From Neostapfia colusana (taxonomy: Eukaryota > Streptophyta > Magnoliopsida > Poales > Poaceae): a stretch of DNA of 64,000 nt. Made by a program: the position numbers and the translations under genes. Within the stretch, counting starts at the first letter, position 1; every line of letters begins with the position of its first letter. The stretch covers positions 38,843,652 to 38,907,651 of the forward strand of contig JASWHV010000012.1 in assembly GCA_030760725.1 (NCBI GenBank), written 5' to 3'. This document shows, piece by piece, positions 22,095-33,865 of this stretch. The notes below the pieces were generated by a model that did not search any database, was not told the DNA's origin, and worked only from the letters and a program-made list of their open reading frames with translations.

Positions 22095-22919
22095 GCTGAG
22101 GAGTGCAGCTAGTGTGGGTTGCCCTAGGGCTGGGCAACCACTTTTGCTAGATAGGCGGGCGTGAGTTGTATAGTGTAGACTTCCGCTGTGTAATATAAAC
22201 AATAGTTGTAACTGAAGTTTGTACCTGTTTGTACAGTTTCAGTTGTTTTTCCCATGTAATATATTGTGTTCTTATGACGTGTGCTGTCGGGTGTCGCATC
22301 GTGCGGCACCAACCTCTGCGATCCTGGATGAGCGGATTCCGGTCCGCCACATTTCTCCTTCTTCCCTCTATGACATGTGGGTCACACCTTCAAATTATTC
22401 ACCCCTGAGCCATTTGAATTGAATAGAATTTAAATTGGGTTCGGTTTGAGTGAATTTCAGCACAAGTTCAGTTTTGAATTCAAATAAAGTTTGAATTCGT
22501 CCCATATAGCTCATGTCAAGATCAACTCCAAATGGAGTAAAAATTGGTGTGTGAGCTCACAAATGTGCTGAATAAGAATATGCCTCCCACTTTTGAATTC
22601 ATGGGACAAAAACAGTTTGAATTTGAATGTGATTTCAAACTGCCCTCTTTCTATCTATACCCAAAATGACCTCAAAAAGGTTTTGAATTTGGGTGAAACT
22701 TGGCATGGACATCCTTAGCAATGTGTAGGAGTTTTCATAAGTCCAGCCCACCTATATCACATGTGGGAAATACCACTTTTGCAATATGTAGTTTGTTCTC
22801 TAATGAGCATGTTGATGGTGGTTACATGCTCTTCATTTGTGTTCATCATCTTTCCTCAAATGAGGTGTGTGGTGTGGTGATGAAAACTTCAAATGTGTGC
22901 CAAAACTGAGGCCCTTACA

Positions 22920-23230
22920 TATAATCTCAGCAGAGGGAGTCGCTGTAGATCCGAGTAAAATTGTAGAAGTGCTGAATTGAGAGCCCTGAAATCTGTCCAC
23001 GAGGTTTGGGGTTTCCTCGAACTCGCGGGGTATATCGGAGGTTCATCCCGTACTTCCCAAGAATTGCAAAGCCGATGACAGAGATGCTGAAAAAGACTTC
23101 GAAATATTTCTGGAGTCCAGCATGTGAAACGGCGTTTAAATCTTTAATGAAGCACCTCACATCGGCATCGATTTTGGCACAGCCGGATACCACGAAGCCA
23201 TTCGATGTCTACTCGATGCATCTGGCATCG
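22920..23230 (+). pseudogene. Element 3 RT-RNase H fragment between two insertions
   Basis: Coding resumes with IISAEGVAVDPSKI exactly where element 2 ends; the same residues follow GH in intact element 2 (about residue 435). After a frame disturbance it continues RRFIPYFPRIAKPMTEML and LAQPDTTKPFDVY, the tether and the start of RNase H. It is cut at 23230 by solo LTR c within the catalytic DASGIGL motif. This is the plus-strand host of elements 2 and c. Confidence 0.88.
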
Positions 23231-26200
23231 TGTAAAAGTCCCAAAACTTGTAAATGGAAAACTCGAGCTATGAATAAAGTTGAGTTTAAATACAAGAAAT
23301 GGGACATGCAAAAACTTTTGTTTACTCATGTAAGTGTTGGAACGAGCAATAAGACTTTAAATTCAGTTTCAACTAAAAGGGTCACTTCAAAAAGATGAAG
23401 GCCATTTCCAAAAGGGTAAATTCAAACTGATGTTTGAAAAGTTGTATTTGCAATGGCCAACTCAAGAATCAGAGGGCATATTTGAATTCTTCAGGTCCAA
23501 ATTATGGGGAAGGCAAACTTTGAGCAAATTTGGAGGTGCTTTGATATGTATATCAAAGGGACTTGTAAATTTCATCTAAATTTGAAACGTAGGCACAACT
23601 TGTCAAATTGCCAAATGACTTTTGAATTTGAGTTCCTCATAGCTGAGTTTGAACTAGGCCAAAAATTTGGAGATATTTGAGAGAGGAACTTGTGGGACCC
23701 ATTGTCATTGAGAGGGGGAAATGACTTGCTGCCTAAGTCTCAATTCTCTGTTTCACTCGGCCGCCGAATCGACGAGGGCGCCACCGAGGCAGCAGTCACC
23801 GCCACCTCCCGAGCTGCTCGGGGATCGATTTTTCTTTGCTCGTATCGCCTCCACCGAGAGCACAGCGCCTCACACGACCGCCTCACACCACTTCCATCCT
23901 TACCACGCGCCTCTCTCGTCGAGCTCTTGCCACACGGAGAAAAATTCTCGGAGCACCGGCGCCCGGACGCCTCAGCAGCTTCCACGCCGAGCTAAGCCTC
24001 CCTACAGCCCCGCCGGACCTCCCTCGGCGTGGCCGAAGCAAGAACCGGGCTCTAGCTCCGCAGAAACTCCGGCGCCGAGCTCAGTTCTCCTCCACAGCAC
24101 CGAGGGAAGCCGCCGCGACAAGATCACGTCGCCTGGCCAACACAGAGCATCTCCCATCAAGTTGCAAAAGCAAAAAGGTGTGCCTGTAACCCTTCTTGCT
24201 TCACAGCAACGCCGGCAGCTCGTCACAAACCATGCTCGCCAGAATTTGGCTTTTTCCGCGGACATGCAATATGAACCATATGCAGGAAATCGGGAAAATT
24301 AGGGCTACGCGGTGCACCACTCCTCACCGGACTTAGAAGCCTAGTTTTAGACGTTCTGCGAGTGCGTGGGATCAAGAACTAGGAAGAACCGTCGAGCAAA
24401 CCGTCGGTTCTTCGAGTTTTTTGGATTTTCACCGAAATCGACCTAGGTCGCACGGTGAGCCCCAAGTTGCCGACGTTTCTCGCGAGATCAGAGCCTTGGA
24501 CGTTGCTCCCTAGGTCATGGCGATGCTGTAGGAGCTAACCGAAGCAAGGTTGGAGCATTAAGGCGCCCTAGCGACGTCACCGGAGTTACCACAGCCACTG
24601 TCGCCGTCGCGCCTAGGGTTCCGGCCATCCTCGATCTGACATGAAACCGGCATCGTGTTCCTCGCACGAAAATGTGCAGTGGTGGCGAAAATCAGTAAGT
24701 TCCGAGGACCGGAACCTCCTCCCGGCGAGGGCTCCAGCGAGCTCGGCAGCGGGGGTCGCGCGGGAGCCAGAGGAAGACGAAGGGGGTCGGCCCCACTCAT
24801 CAGCGGCTGGAGTCAAACGTGCGGGATCCTTTGTGGCCTTGGATCAGACTGTGACAACGCGGGAACGATTCTGTGGCCCCGTGTGGCTCAGTTCCAGTGG
24901 TCGACACGTGGCCTGGGCCCACGGTCAGAATTTAAACTTTTCCGTGGTTTATTTCAAATACCAGATTTGATTCAAACTTTGGGAAGGCATAACTTGTGCT
25001 AGGAAGCTCCAAATTTAGTGATTCAAATTGGGTTGGATTCAGGATGAAGAGTTCTATCCAATATGCAACCCAATTTGCATGAAACCCAATAGAAAATTCT
25101 GGAAAATTCTTTAAATCTTTTCAGCAAAAGAATTTTAGAGGGAGTTTGGTTCATCCAAAAATCCCAAAATTTTACCAGGATATTCTGTAGGCTATTGATG
25201 AACTCCTGTAAACGTTTCAGCTTGTTTGGAGTTGATTTGGTTAGGGTAATCCTGATTTCAAGTTTCTGTATTCAAATGAATACAGAAACATTTTCAGCGA
25301 ATTTCCAAAACTTGGAAATTCAGTTCTGGGCATTCCTTAACTCCAAAAATCTTAGGAAACTTCATGCATGCTCCCAGAGCTATGTATGGAATTGTAGTTC
25401 ACTTGCATTTGCATGAAAGTGCAAACTTATTCAGAATTAATTTGTTTTGCCTAAATGCTTAGGGAAATATTCTGAGTGATCTACTCAGTGAAATATTCTG
25501 AATTTTGGTCCAGATGACTTTCTTGCGACAGAGAACCCACAAGAAAATTTTCAGCTCCATTGGAGCCCTGTATCATTACTGTTCTGTTTAACCTCTTAGA
25601 TAATTAACACACAAGGGAGGAAACACACATCTCACTCGAGCATAGTGCTACACCAAACCCAAACCACTAGCACCCAGTGTCATTTTAAATTCTTAAACAG
25701 AGTTCCAGTTTTAAACTTGTCTTTAGAACTTGTTAGGAAAAGTTTTACAATTAAACATATATGCATATTCATGACGTGTAGTGATTAAACGTGGAGAAGT
25801 GAAGGAGAAGTTAAGCTTGGAGCAAGGAGCAAGCAGGGCAGGGATTGAGCTTCAAGTTATCAGAAACTAACTTCATACATCTCTGACTTTAGTCACCTGC
25901 AAAACCAAGGCAAGCCCCGGTTTGCACTTAAGTTGTTTTTAAAGTTTTTCCTTTGTTCACTACTATGGGTCTAAGTTTGTATGTGCATTAGGTCAAGGAT
26001 GTTTTACACTCCCAATGCATGACCAAATGAACCCTGGATTTAAGGGTAGAAAGCGTCACCGCTGTAGAATAATACCGTCCTAAATAGCTTAGGACATCCG
26101 GTAGAATTCGAGTAGTTGGAATCTACTCGCGAGTTATAGAAGGGGGTACACGGGTGTAGTCAGAAATGAGGCAAACTAAAGTTTACATTTCTAAAAGATG

Positions 26201-27315
26201 AGACCGGGCAGGATGGTTAGGCAGCGACAAGACGAGGTCTTGGTCGAGTAGCTCTGCCTGTGTCGGTTAAGGACCGATGCGTGTGAGGCACCCAGGAGCA
26301 GGTATTGAGTTGTGTACTGGATGCTTACTGATATATGTGAACCAGGAAACTGATGTACCAGGTTCACTGGATTGTAGAGGCATACCACATCATCTCGTTA
26401 GACCTATGAGCCCGAGACGGCGCGACCGGTTCTACAGTCTAGTGTCCAGCGAAAGGTTGCCACATACGACGTAATGAAGGACGCCAGATTTGGGTCTTTA
26501 GAGGCGGGCGTATGTGTCGAGTTATCCGGGTAGTGTTTGATTCAAATCACGCTCCATCGCGGTTATTGATTACCGCTTGCTCCCTGTGTTGTGACGTAGT
26601 AATCAAGTTGTGTGGAAATAGTTTGCAAAGTTTTAAATGCTGTTATGATAAATGGAAATTGCATGAAAACCATGTTTGAAGTAGAGATAGAGCAAACTAA
26701 AGTTATTTTCCACCTTGGGACAAGTAACATTGGAATGAAGCGTTTCTTGTTTGATTGTGGAGTTCCAATGTTGCTAGGCGCAAGGTCACTACTATTATGG
26801 CTAAAATCTGAAAGTAAAGGATGAACTCATAGGCGAGTCTTTTTGCAAATGACATGTTTCAGTCTTAGGTTACTTCCATGTAGAGTTGCATGTCATAGGA
26901 GAGACGGTTATGTCTTGTTGAGCCTTTGTGCTCACTCTTGCTATATGAGTGGTTTTGCAGGTTAATACGACGCTATAAAGAAGGTTGTCCGGTGAGACTC
27001 GGAAACATCCGAGTCATGTTACACATGGAGGACCTAGCCGCTGCCATGTCTTCGTGTTGCTAGCGAGAGGAATCCACGGGCTGGACCTCTTCTCGAGTGC
27101 TTCTTAGTTTTTCGACGTGAGCTGTTTATAGACTTCCGCTGTAGCTATTTTATGTAAATTATTTACAAAGAACAATTGTAAGCTTCCGCTTTTGATTTAT
27201 GTAATACAGTGTTCCTTATATGTGTGTTGTTAGGTGCCACATAACACGGCACCACCCAATGCGATTCCCGGGCGAGGTGCCCCGTCCCCGTGAGCCGGGA
27301 CGGCGGGCCCCCTCA
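23231..27315 (+). mobile_element. Solo LTR c (4085 bp) inserted in element 3 RNase H
   Basis: Starts TGTAAAAGTCCC at 23231 and ends GGGCCCCCTCA at 27315. Left flank CATCG (23226-23230) and right flank TATTG (27316-27320) are the decayed 5-bp TSD; both differences are C to T. Joining the flanks restores the RNase H codons for GIGLGC. There is no internal region. Its exon-like segments are degenerate (25885-25925 retains only acceptor and donor edges). GC-rich leader at about 23750-24850. Confidence 0.9.
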
Positions 27316-29217
27316 TATTGGACTCGGATGTGTGCTGATGCAAGACAGGAGGGTGGTCACGTATGGATCACGGCAACTCCGAAATCATGAGCAGAATTAT
27401 CTGACTCATGAACTAGAGCTCGCTGCCGTGGTACTCGCTCCCAAGATGTGGAGGCACTATTTGCTCGGAAACCTTGTACATCTTTATACCGACCACAAGA
27501 GTTTGAAATACATATTCACTTAGAAGGAGTTGAACATGAGGCAGTGGAGATGGTTAGAACTAATAAAAGACTACAAGATTGAAATCGATTATCATCCCGG
27601 AAATGGAAACGTGGTGGCCGACATGCTAAGTCACACGTTAATAATCTGATCACCACACCGGTGGAAGAGGACGAACCAAATCTATATTTGGTTCCGTATG
27701 GAGCTCTCTACAACTTAGCTCTCATTCTCACCATCCGTGAAGAAGTAGCAGCAGCCCGGAAACAAGACAATGGTATGTCCTATTAACGGAGATGAGTGGA
27801 CAGTGGAGAGCTGAAGTGTTTTTGAAAAGACGGAGATGGCGTTCTGTGGTTCAAAAACAGAATCGCCGTACCCCGTAATCAGGAATTACGGAATAAAATT
27901 TGTGATGAGGCTCACTTGTCAAAATTTTCTATTCACCCTGGCAGCAACAAGATGTACCAAGAGCTGAAAGATAAATTTTGGTGGACACGGATGAAACGAG
28001 AGATTGCTAGATACGTGTCCGAGTACGACACGTGCCGGAGGGTGAAGGCAGACCATATTCAGAAACTGGGACTGCTACAACCTCTGAGCATCCCGGCCTG
28101 AAAATGGGAGGACGTGAGCATGGATTTACTATCGGCTTGCCCTTGACTTTTCAGAAACATGACTCAATTTGGGTGATTGTCGACCAAATGACTAAATCTG
28201 CTCATTTTATTCCGGTCAATATCAACTACAACGCCAAGAAGTATGCAGAATTATTCATCTCACGGAAATTGTGTTTACACGGAGTACCTAGCACCATTAT
28301 CTCGCATCGAGGCACACTGTTTGTGTCTCATTTTTGGGAGCAATTACATGCAGGGGTACAAAACTGATCTAGAGTTCAGCTTACCATCCACAGACGGATG
28401 GGCAAACAGAGTGGGCAAATCAGATTCTTGAAGATATGCTACGAGCTTGCGCTATCAATAAAAGTAAAAACTGGGATGAACATTTACCGTTAGGCGAGTT
28501 CTCGTACAATAATGGGGTACCAGACCAGAACTAATATGGCGCCCAATGAGCGCTGTATGGAAGGAAATGCCGCACACAGCTAAATTGGTGTGACTCAGGC
28601 GAGAGGGTCACCTTCAGGATTGACCTTGTTAACAACAAGGAAGAGCAAGTTTGGATTATTCAGTCTAACTTGAAAGCCGCCCAATCTCGATAGAAGCACT
28701 ATGTAGATCATAGAAGACGCCCTCTGCAGTTCGATATTGAGGATCACGTTTATCTACGCGTGTCTCCGATGAAGGGTACAAATAGATTCAGGGTCAGAGG
28801 GAAATTGGTGTCCAAATTCATTGGTCCGTTCAGGATTGAGGAGAAGTGCGGAAACGTTCCATACCGTCTGGAACTACCAGCACCACTCGCCAGTGTGCAC
28901 AACATTTTCCCCATATCTCAGCTGAGAAAGTGTCTAAAGTTTACAATAACAGTTCAGCTGGAAGACATCAAGGAACTGAAACTGGATCTCACATATCGAG
29001 ATGAAACGGTTCAGATCATCGATGAGAAAGCTCGGACCACACGCAGCCGGACGCTGTGGTTCTACAAAATAATATGGAGTAATCATTCCGAGGAAGAAGC
29101 GATGTGGGAGAGCGAGGATCTTTCCACCAACTATCCGGATTGTCTAACATCGTATCTCCGGTATAATTTCTACCGTACTCCCTGTTCACACATTGTAATC
29201 TCGAGACGAAATTCTTT
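27316..29217 (+). pseudogene. Element 3 RNase H, integrase and chromodomain, decayed
   Basis: Starts mid-RNase H (GLGCVLMQDRRVVTYGSRQL, HELELAAVV, YTDHKSLKYIFT then a stop). Integrase zinc domain HPGSNKMYQELK with YDTCRR at about 27940-28040. The catalytic core is scrambled by frameshifts at 28090-28500. A longer open piece from 28760 holds RFRVRGKLVSKFIGPFRI, HNIFPISQLRKCL and a chromodomain-like end (SRTLWFYKIIWSNHSEEEAM). This is the normal C-terminal order for Tekay/Del chromoviruses. Many stops indicate an old copy. Confidence 0.87.
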
Positions 29218-29227
29218 TAAGGGGGGA
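29218..29227 (+). other. Polypurine tract of element 3
   Basis: TAAGGGGGGA lies directly before the LTR start TGTAAAGGACCC at 29228, downstream of the chromodomain frame. This is the expected plus-strand primer site and fixes the 3' LTR start. Confidence 0.85.
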
Positions 29228-30708
29228 TGTAAAGGACCCACCTTTTTCTTGCTGAGGTTCCATCATCTCACAACACCACAGTTCAATTTATGGAAATCAG
29301 AACATAATTGAAGAGCATGTAACAACCATCAATATTACACCTAAAGGAAAAAGCAACCCAATCCAAAATTTGTGATTCGAATATGAAATCTTTTACAGTA
29401 TGAATGCTCCTGCCAAATTCCATCCAAATCAAAGCATAATTGAAATACTTTTAGATACAATTATTAAAAGGACAATTTGATTCAAGTTTCAAATTCAAAC
29501 CACTTCCAACATATGAATTCAAAATATTTATTCAGATTAAAACTCAGTATATTTTTCTAAGCTACTCCACCAAATGTCATCCAATTTGGAGTTGATCTTG
29601 ACAGTAGCTATTTTTGCATCTATTCAAACTGGATTTGAATTCAGATTCAAAATCCATTCAAATTCAGCAAAACAAGTTTCCAATTTGATTCATTCAAATT
29701 AGCAAATGCCAATTTCGTGGTTCAATCTAACCACAGGGGCATTAGGGTCCACAGAAAGCTGGAACAGTAATTGGATGAGGATTAGAGGGGGGTGGGACCC
29801 ACATGTAAGTGACTGAAATGCAATCAATTCCGCCACCGTGGACAGCCTGTTCCAGGCGCTCTCCATCCTCGACGCCAAAAGCAAAGTCGTGCGCCATCCT
29901 CTCCTGAAACTCACGGTGAAAACCGTTTCTCAATCCGAGTTTTGTATTGCGAGTAATTTTGGTTCTTTGCCAATCATTCATTTTGGAACCGAGTTAGGGT
30001 TCGAAGGAAATTCATTCAGCTCGTTCGATTAACGTGGTTCATCTTCAGCACAGCTGCTCATTAGGTTCTCAGGGGTCTGTAGGATAAAAAAGGATAGAAA
30101 ATAGTGGCCTGAGCCACGAGAAATCGGAGTTTCTTCTTCATGAAGATCGGCAGAGGGGGGGGGGTCGCCGGTGAGATCAGTGTTCCCGAGCATTGGCATC
30201 CAAACCAAGGCCGTGCCAGAATTCCTTAAAGCTTACTGGCCGTGTTGACGCTCTTGTCATGCGAGTTGGGTGGCCGAGTCATTAGGAACGGCTCGCCGGA
30301 GTTGCGCGCTGACAGTGCTCTCGTCGCCGGCGAGCTACAGCCATCCTCCATCGCCGCCACCTTGTCAAGCGAGTTCAGGGTCAAAAATTTTGTGGGGGCG
30401 GCGAGCCTCACCGTCGCCAGGGAGCTAGGTCACCGGGATTGTCGAGGTCACCGGAGGTCCGGTAGCGCGGGGCGGCACCAGCCCGAGAAGGAAGACATGG
30501 GCCCCAATGTCAGCTTCAGCGTCAGCGCACGGGGTTAGTTTAAATTAAACATCTGGGCCCAGCTGTCAGTGAGGATTAGGCGCGCAAAGGGTTTTCCAGT
30601 AGAAAAATATTTCAGAAAACAGAGAGATCTTTAGAAATTCATAACTTCTAAAATAATCGTCCAAATTTAGTCAAATAAATTTTGTTGGATTCATCTCTCC
30701 GAGTACTA

Positions 30709-32106
30709 TGTCACGCCTGGTTCCTGTATAACAACCAGACATGCTACACATGTATGCCAGGATCAGTTAAACCATACATGTGTTAACAGAAATGATGTGT
30801 CATATATATAAAAAGCCAAGTTTATTACAAACCCATAATGAACTTATAATCTAGAAAGTAAAAATACATAGCAGCGGATAGTCTAAGCGTAGAGCTCTAT
30901 CACAGGCGTTTTCCGGGGGCACGCCCGCCTAGTACTGTGCACCAGGGTTGAAGCCATCGTCTTCCTCGTACTCCACTCCTCCATATCCTGGGCAACAATT
31001 ATTTCCAAAGAGAAGAAACAAAACACATGAGTACTTAGAGTACTCAGCGAGTGAGGGAATGGTATGACATGTAGGCAAATTCAAGGGAGGCCAACTCGGC
31101 TAAAGCACTACGCAGCATCCTATCCCTAGGTTGTAATAGCACCCTATTTACTAAGTGATTCTCCCTCCAGGTGTCACCCCAATAATCCATTTCTACTGCC
31201 AACCAAGTACACCCAATCCTCCCCATACCCAACTAATCATCAAGGAGTTTCTAGCCCGCTCTTGACCGTGAGCACGGCTGTCTAGATAGTTTTGACACTG
31301 CAGAGTTTGTACCCTTTACCCACAAGTCGTGATTTCGTCCCTTGTCACCAAGTGGACTAAATTCTCCCTGATTTGCTCGTGATCGAGAATCACATCTCAC
31401 ACTTCCTATAGTGTGTGGCCAGGGGATCACTATGAGGCCTCTACATTGCACTACCAAATCTCTGTACACCCGCTAAGGTTTCACCGCTAACAGCATACTT
31501 GGAGTCTATTTTACCTCCTCTGCAGAAGCCCCCTCTTGCGCCACACAAACATCTCAATGGTGTACACAAGATAAGGTAGAAGTCAACTTAATTGGCGAAA
31601 CCGTTCCATACCGGTCTTGTGGTGGTACGATATAGCTAGATCACAGGATATCACGAACCAGTCCTTAGAATCTAAACAGGCACTAACCTCCAACCCGAGT
31701 CTCGTGCATACGCACCAACCGTATACCAACCAGCCTGCTAGACTCCTATCACTACTAACCATGTATCTACCATACATAGCACCACACAATACTTCAAAGA
31801 TGACGATATTAACATTAATGTAAAGTTTCCTCCCTCCCATTTATCTAAGCAGGGCTAAGCAATGAGTAAACGACATAAAGTAAATCCCAACGAAAATCCC
31901 TTTTCCAGGCTACAAGGAATGATATGGAAATTCTCTAGTAAACACCCTATCATAGGAATTCATATTAAGACATGCATGCAAATTCTAACTAAATGCCTAG
32001 AACGGGAACAATGTGTTCAAGCGCACTCGCCTCCGGAATGTAGCTGCTGCTCTCCGATGTCAAAGTCTTGATCTTGCAAATTAAAGGCCTGCTCCAGGAC
32101 TGGCTG
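30709..32106 (-). repeat. 3' LTR of element 4, lacking its 5' part
   Basis: It is the reverse complement of about 37799-39189 apart from the shared 65-bp terminus. Homology stops at 32106, at the end of pol, with no TGTCACGCC start and no polypurine tract. About 1 kb (the counterpart of 36846-37800) is absent. The junction lies next to an AG that could be a splice acceptor. Exon-like segment at 30929-30987. Confidence 0.85.
30929..30987 (-). other. Terminal exon-like segment in element 4 3' LTR
   Basis: 59 nt on the minus strand after TTGCCCAG, ending in TAG. Encodes YGGVEYEEDDGFNPGAQY. The inverted copy in the 5' LTR (38918-38976) has the same length and almost the same sequence. Confidence 0.45.
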
Positions 32107-32128
32107 AAAAGAGGTGAGGGAACTCCGC

Positions 32129-33865
32129 CTAGAGATCTTCTTCTCTCTCCCAAGTAGCTTCCTGCTCCGAATGGTGCTTCCATTGAACCTTGCACATAGG
32201 AATCCTCTTGTTTCTGGTGATACGCTCCATCCTCTCGAGAATCTTAACAGGATACTCAGCATATGATAGGTCTTCCTCCACTGTGAGATCATCCATCGGC
32301 AGCTGTTCCTCGGGTTCCCTGAGACACTTCTTCAACTGTGATACACGAAACACATCGTGCACGTCTGACAAGCGAGGTGGCAACTCCAACTGATATGCAA
32401 CTTTGCCCCTCCGGCTTAGCACCTTGAATGGTCCAATGTACCTAGGTGCAAGCTTGCCCTTTACTTTGAATCGTCGAAGCCCTCTGATGGGTGACACTTT
32501 GAGGTACACAAAGTCTCCAACCTCAAAAGTCAACTCCCGACGTTTTCTGTCAGCATAGCTCTTCTGCCTGGAGTGAGCTGTTCTCAGGTTCTTCCGAATC
32601 TCTTGTACCTGCCTCTTAGCTTCTCTCAATGATTCTGGCCCAAATACCTGACTTTCTCCTGTTTGACTCCAAAATAGTGGTGTTCTGCATCTTCTCCCAT
32701 ACAATGCTTCAAAGGGCGACATCTTCAAGCTAGCCTGATAGCTGTTGTTGTAGGAAAATTCCGCATAACATCAATTCCTGTCCCAGCTTCTACTATTCTT
32801 CAAAGCACATGCTCTCAACATGTCCTCTAGTATCTGATTAGTGCGTTCAGTCTGGCCATCCGTCTGAGGGTGATAGGCCGAACTGAAATTAAGATGGGTA
32901 CCCATATGTTCATGCAACTTCTGCAAGAACCTTGAAGTGAACTGTGTACCCCTATCAGACACGATCTTTTTAGGAACCCCATGCAAGCACACAATCCTTG
33001 ACATGTACATCTCTGCCAACTGTGACCCATTGTACTTCTCTTTGACTGGGATGAAATGAGCAACTTTAGTTAGTAGATCCACAATTACCCATATTGATTC
33101 ATATCCCGACTGGGTCCTGGGTAACCCAACGATGAAGTCCATGTTGATTTCTTCCCACTTCCATTCTGGCACCTTAAGTGGTTGTAGCAACCCTGCAGGT
33201 CTCTGATGCCCTTTCTTCACGAGCTGACACGTGTCACATAGAGCCACATATTCTGCAACATCTCGCTTCATACCATGCCACCAATAACGGCCTTTTAAGT
33301 CCTGGTACATCTTAGTACTCCCAGGATGAATGGAGTACTCTGACTCTTGAGCCTCTAACAGTATCTTTTGCCGTATGCCCTTATCAGACGGGACACATAT
33401 CCTCTTACCCAGCAATGATGTCCCCTGCTCATCTTCTCGGTAACCGGGAGCCGTGTTTTCCTTCATCAGTCGCCTGATCTCATGAAGCTTCTCATCATTC
33501 TTCTGTCCCTCTCGAATCTCGTGCTCTAAAGTGGAGTCCACTTCCATGACCACTGCCTTTGTGTTGGACACCAAGCTGAGATTAAGCTTTGCAAACTCCT
33601 CACATAACTGAGGTTGCAATATCAAAACATTACAATGCGACTTTCGACTCAATGCATCGGCTACCACATTGGCCTTCCCTGGATGGTAATTAATCCCCAC
33701 ATCAAAGTCATTAATAAGCTCCAACCATCTGCGCTGCCGAAGATTTAGATCCAGCTGCGTGAATATGTACTTGAGGCTCTTATGATCTGTGTAGGTCTCT
33801 GTCCTCTTTCCCATTAAGTAATGCCTCCACATCTTTAATTCATGGACAACAGCTGCCAGTTCCAA
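32129..33865 (-). pseudogene. Element 4 RNase H end, integrase and chromodomain
   Basis: Starts at the RNase H motif MELAAVVHELKMWRHYL, then TDHKSLKYIF and ANVVADALSRKSH. Integrase zinc domain is EYSIHPGSTKMYQDL with CDTCQLVK. The catalytic residues are in MDFIVGLPRTQ, VSDRGTQFTSRF and HPQTDGQTERTNQ. A TGA at 32771-32773 interrupts the frame, which then continues to the chromodomain (PVKILERMERITRNKRIP, HHSEQEATWERE) and a TAG at 32129. The chromodomain is thought to guide integration to marked chromatin. Apart from the single stop, this stretch is well conserved. Confidence 0.9.

Larger units (their letters stand above)
15419..22351. repeat. Large inverted repeat made by oppositely oriented LTRs
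   Basis: 15419-18886 (minus-sense LTR a) and 19531-22351 (plus-sense LTR b) are inverted copies. For example, the 67-residue ORF at 16335-16538 recurs unchanged on the other strand at 21235-21438. The central spacer of about 640 bp is U3 of the inserted LTR. The right arm is shorter because copy b lacks about 650 bp present around 16680-17340. Confidence 0.92.
18892..22351 (+). mobile_element. Solo LTR b (3460 bp), same family, inverted within LTR a
   Basis: Begins TGTAAAAGCC at 18892 and ends GGTCCGCCACA at 22351. Direct repeats TTTCT flank it (18887-18891 and 22352-22356). Host LTR sequence reads continuously across the insertion once one TSD is removed. No priming site or internal sequence is present, so this is a solo LTR left by LTR-LTR recombination. 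It has lost about 650 bp, including the 88-nt exon-like segment, but keeps the terminal one (21997-22094). Confidence 0.93.
9539..22919 (-). mobile_element. Element 2: Tekay/Del-type chromovirus, minus strand, left part outside window
   Basis: Reading the minus strand from 22919: 5' LTR (split by a solo LTR), priming site, 1.7 kb leader, gag, protease, RT, RNase H and integrase, cut at 9539 by element 1. The rest lies left of the window beyond element 1. The element sits inside the RT gene of element 3: element 3 coding resumes at 22920. The right TSD would be 22920-22924 (TATAA); its partner is not in the window. Confidence 0.9.
15419..22919 (-). repeat. 5' LTR of element 2 (copy a), interrupted by solo LTR b
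   Basis: On the minus strand the LTR starts TGTAAGGGCCTCAG at 22919 and ends TCCGGTCCGCCACA at 15419. Removing the insertion and one TSD copy leaves about 4.0 kb. U3 is 22357-22919 and runs on into 18886; the GC-rich leader portion is about 17780-18880. Exon-like open segments are at 16790-16877 and 15677-15774. It closely resembles copies b, e and f. Confidence 0.9.

Noticed and set aside
15419..22351. An inverted duplication by genome rearrangement or an assembly artefact
   Set aside because: The 5-bp TTTCT duplication and restored host LTR sequence fit a simple insertion of an LTR in opposite orientation.
31583..31840. ORFs of 60-110 codons shared between 31000-32100 and 37800-39100 as host genes
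   Set aside because: They are the two copies of the element 4 LTR body; the frames differ between copies outside the two exon-like segments.
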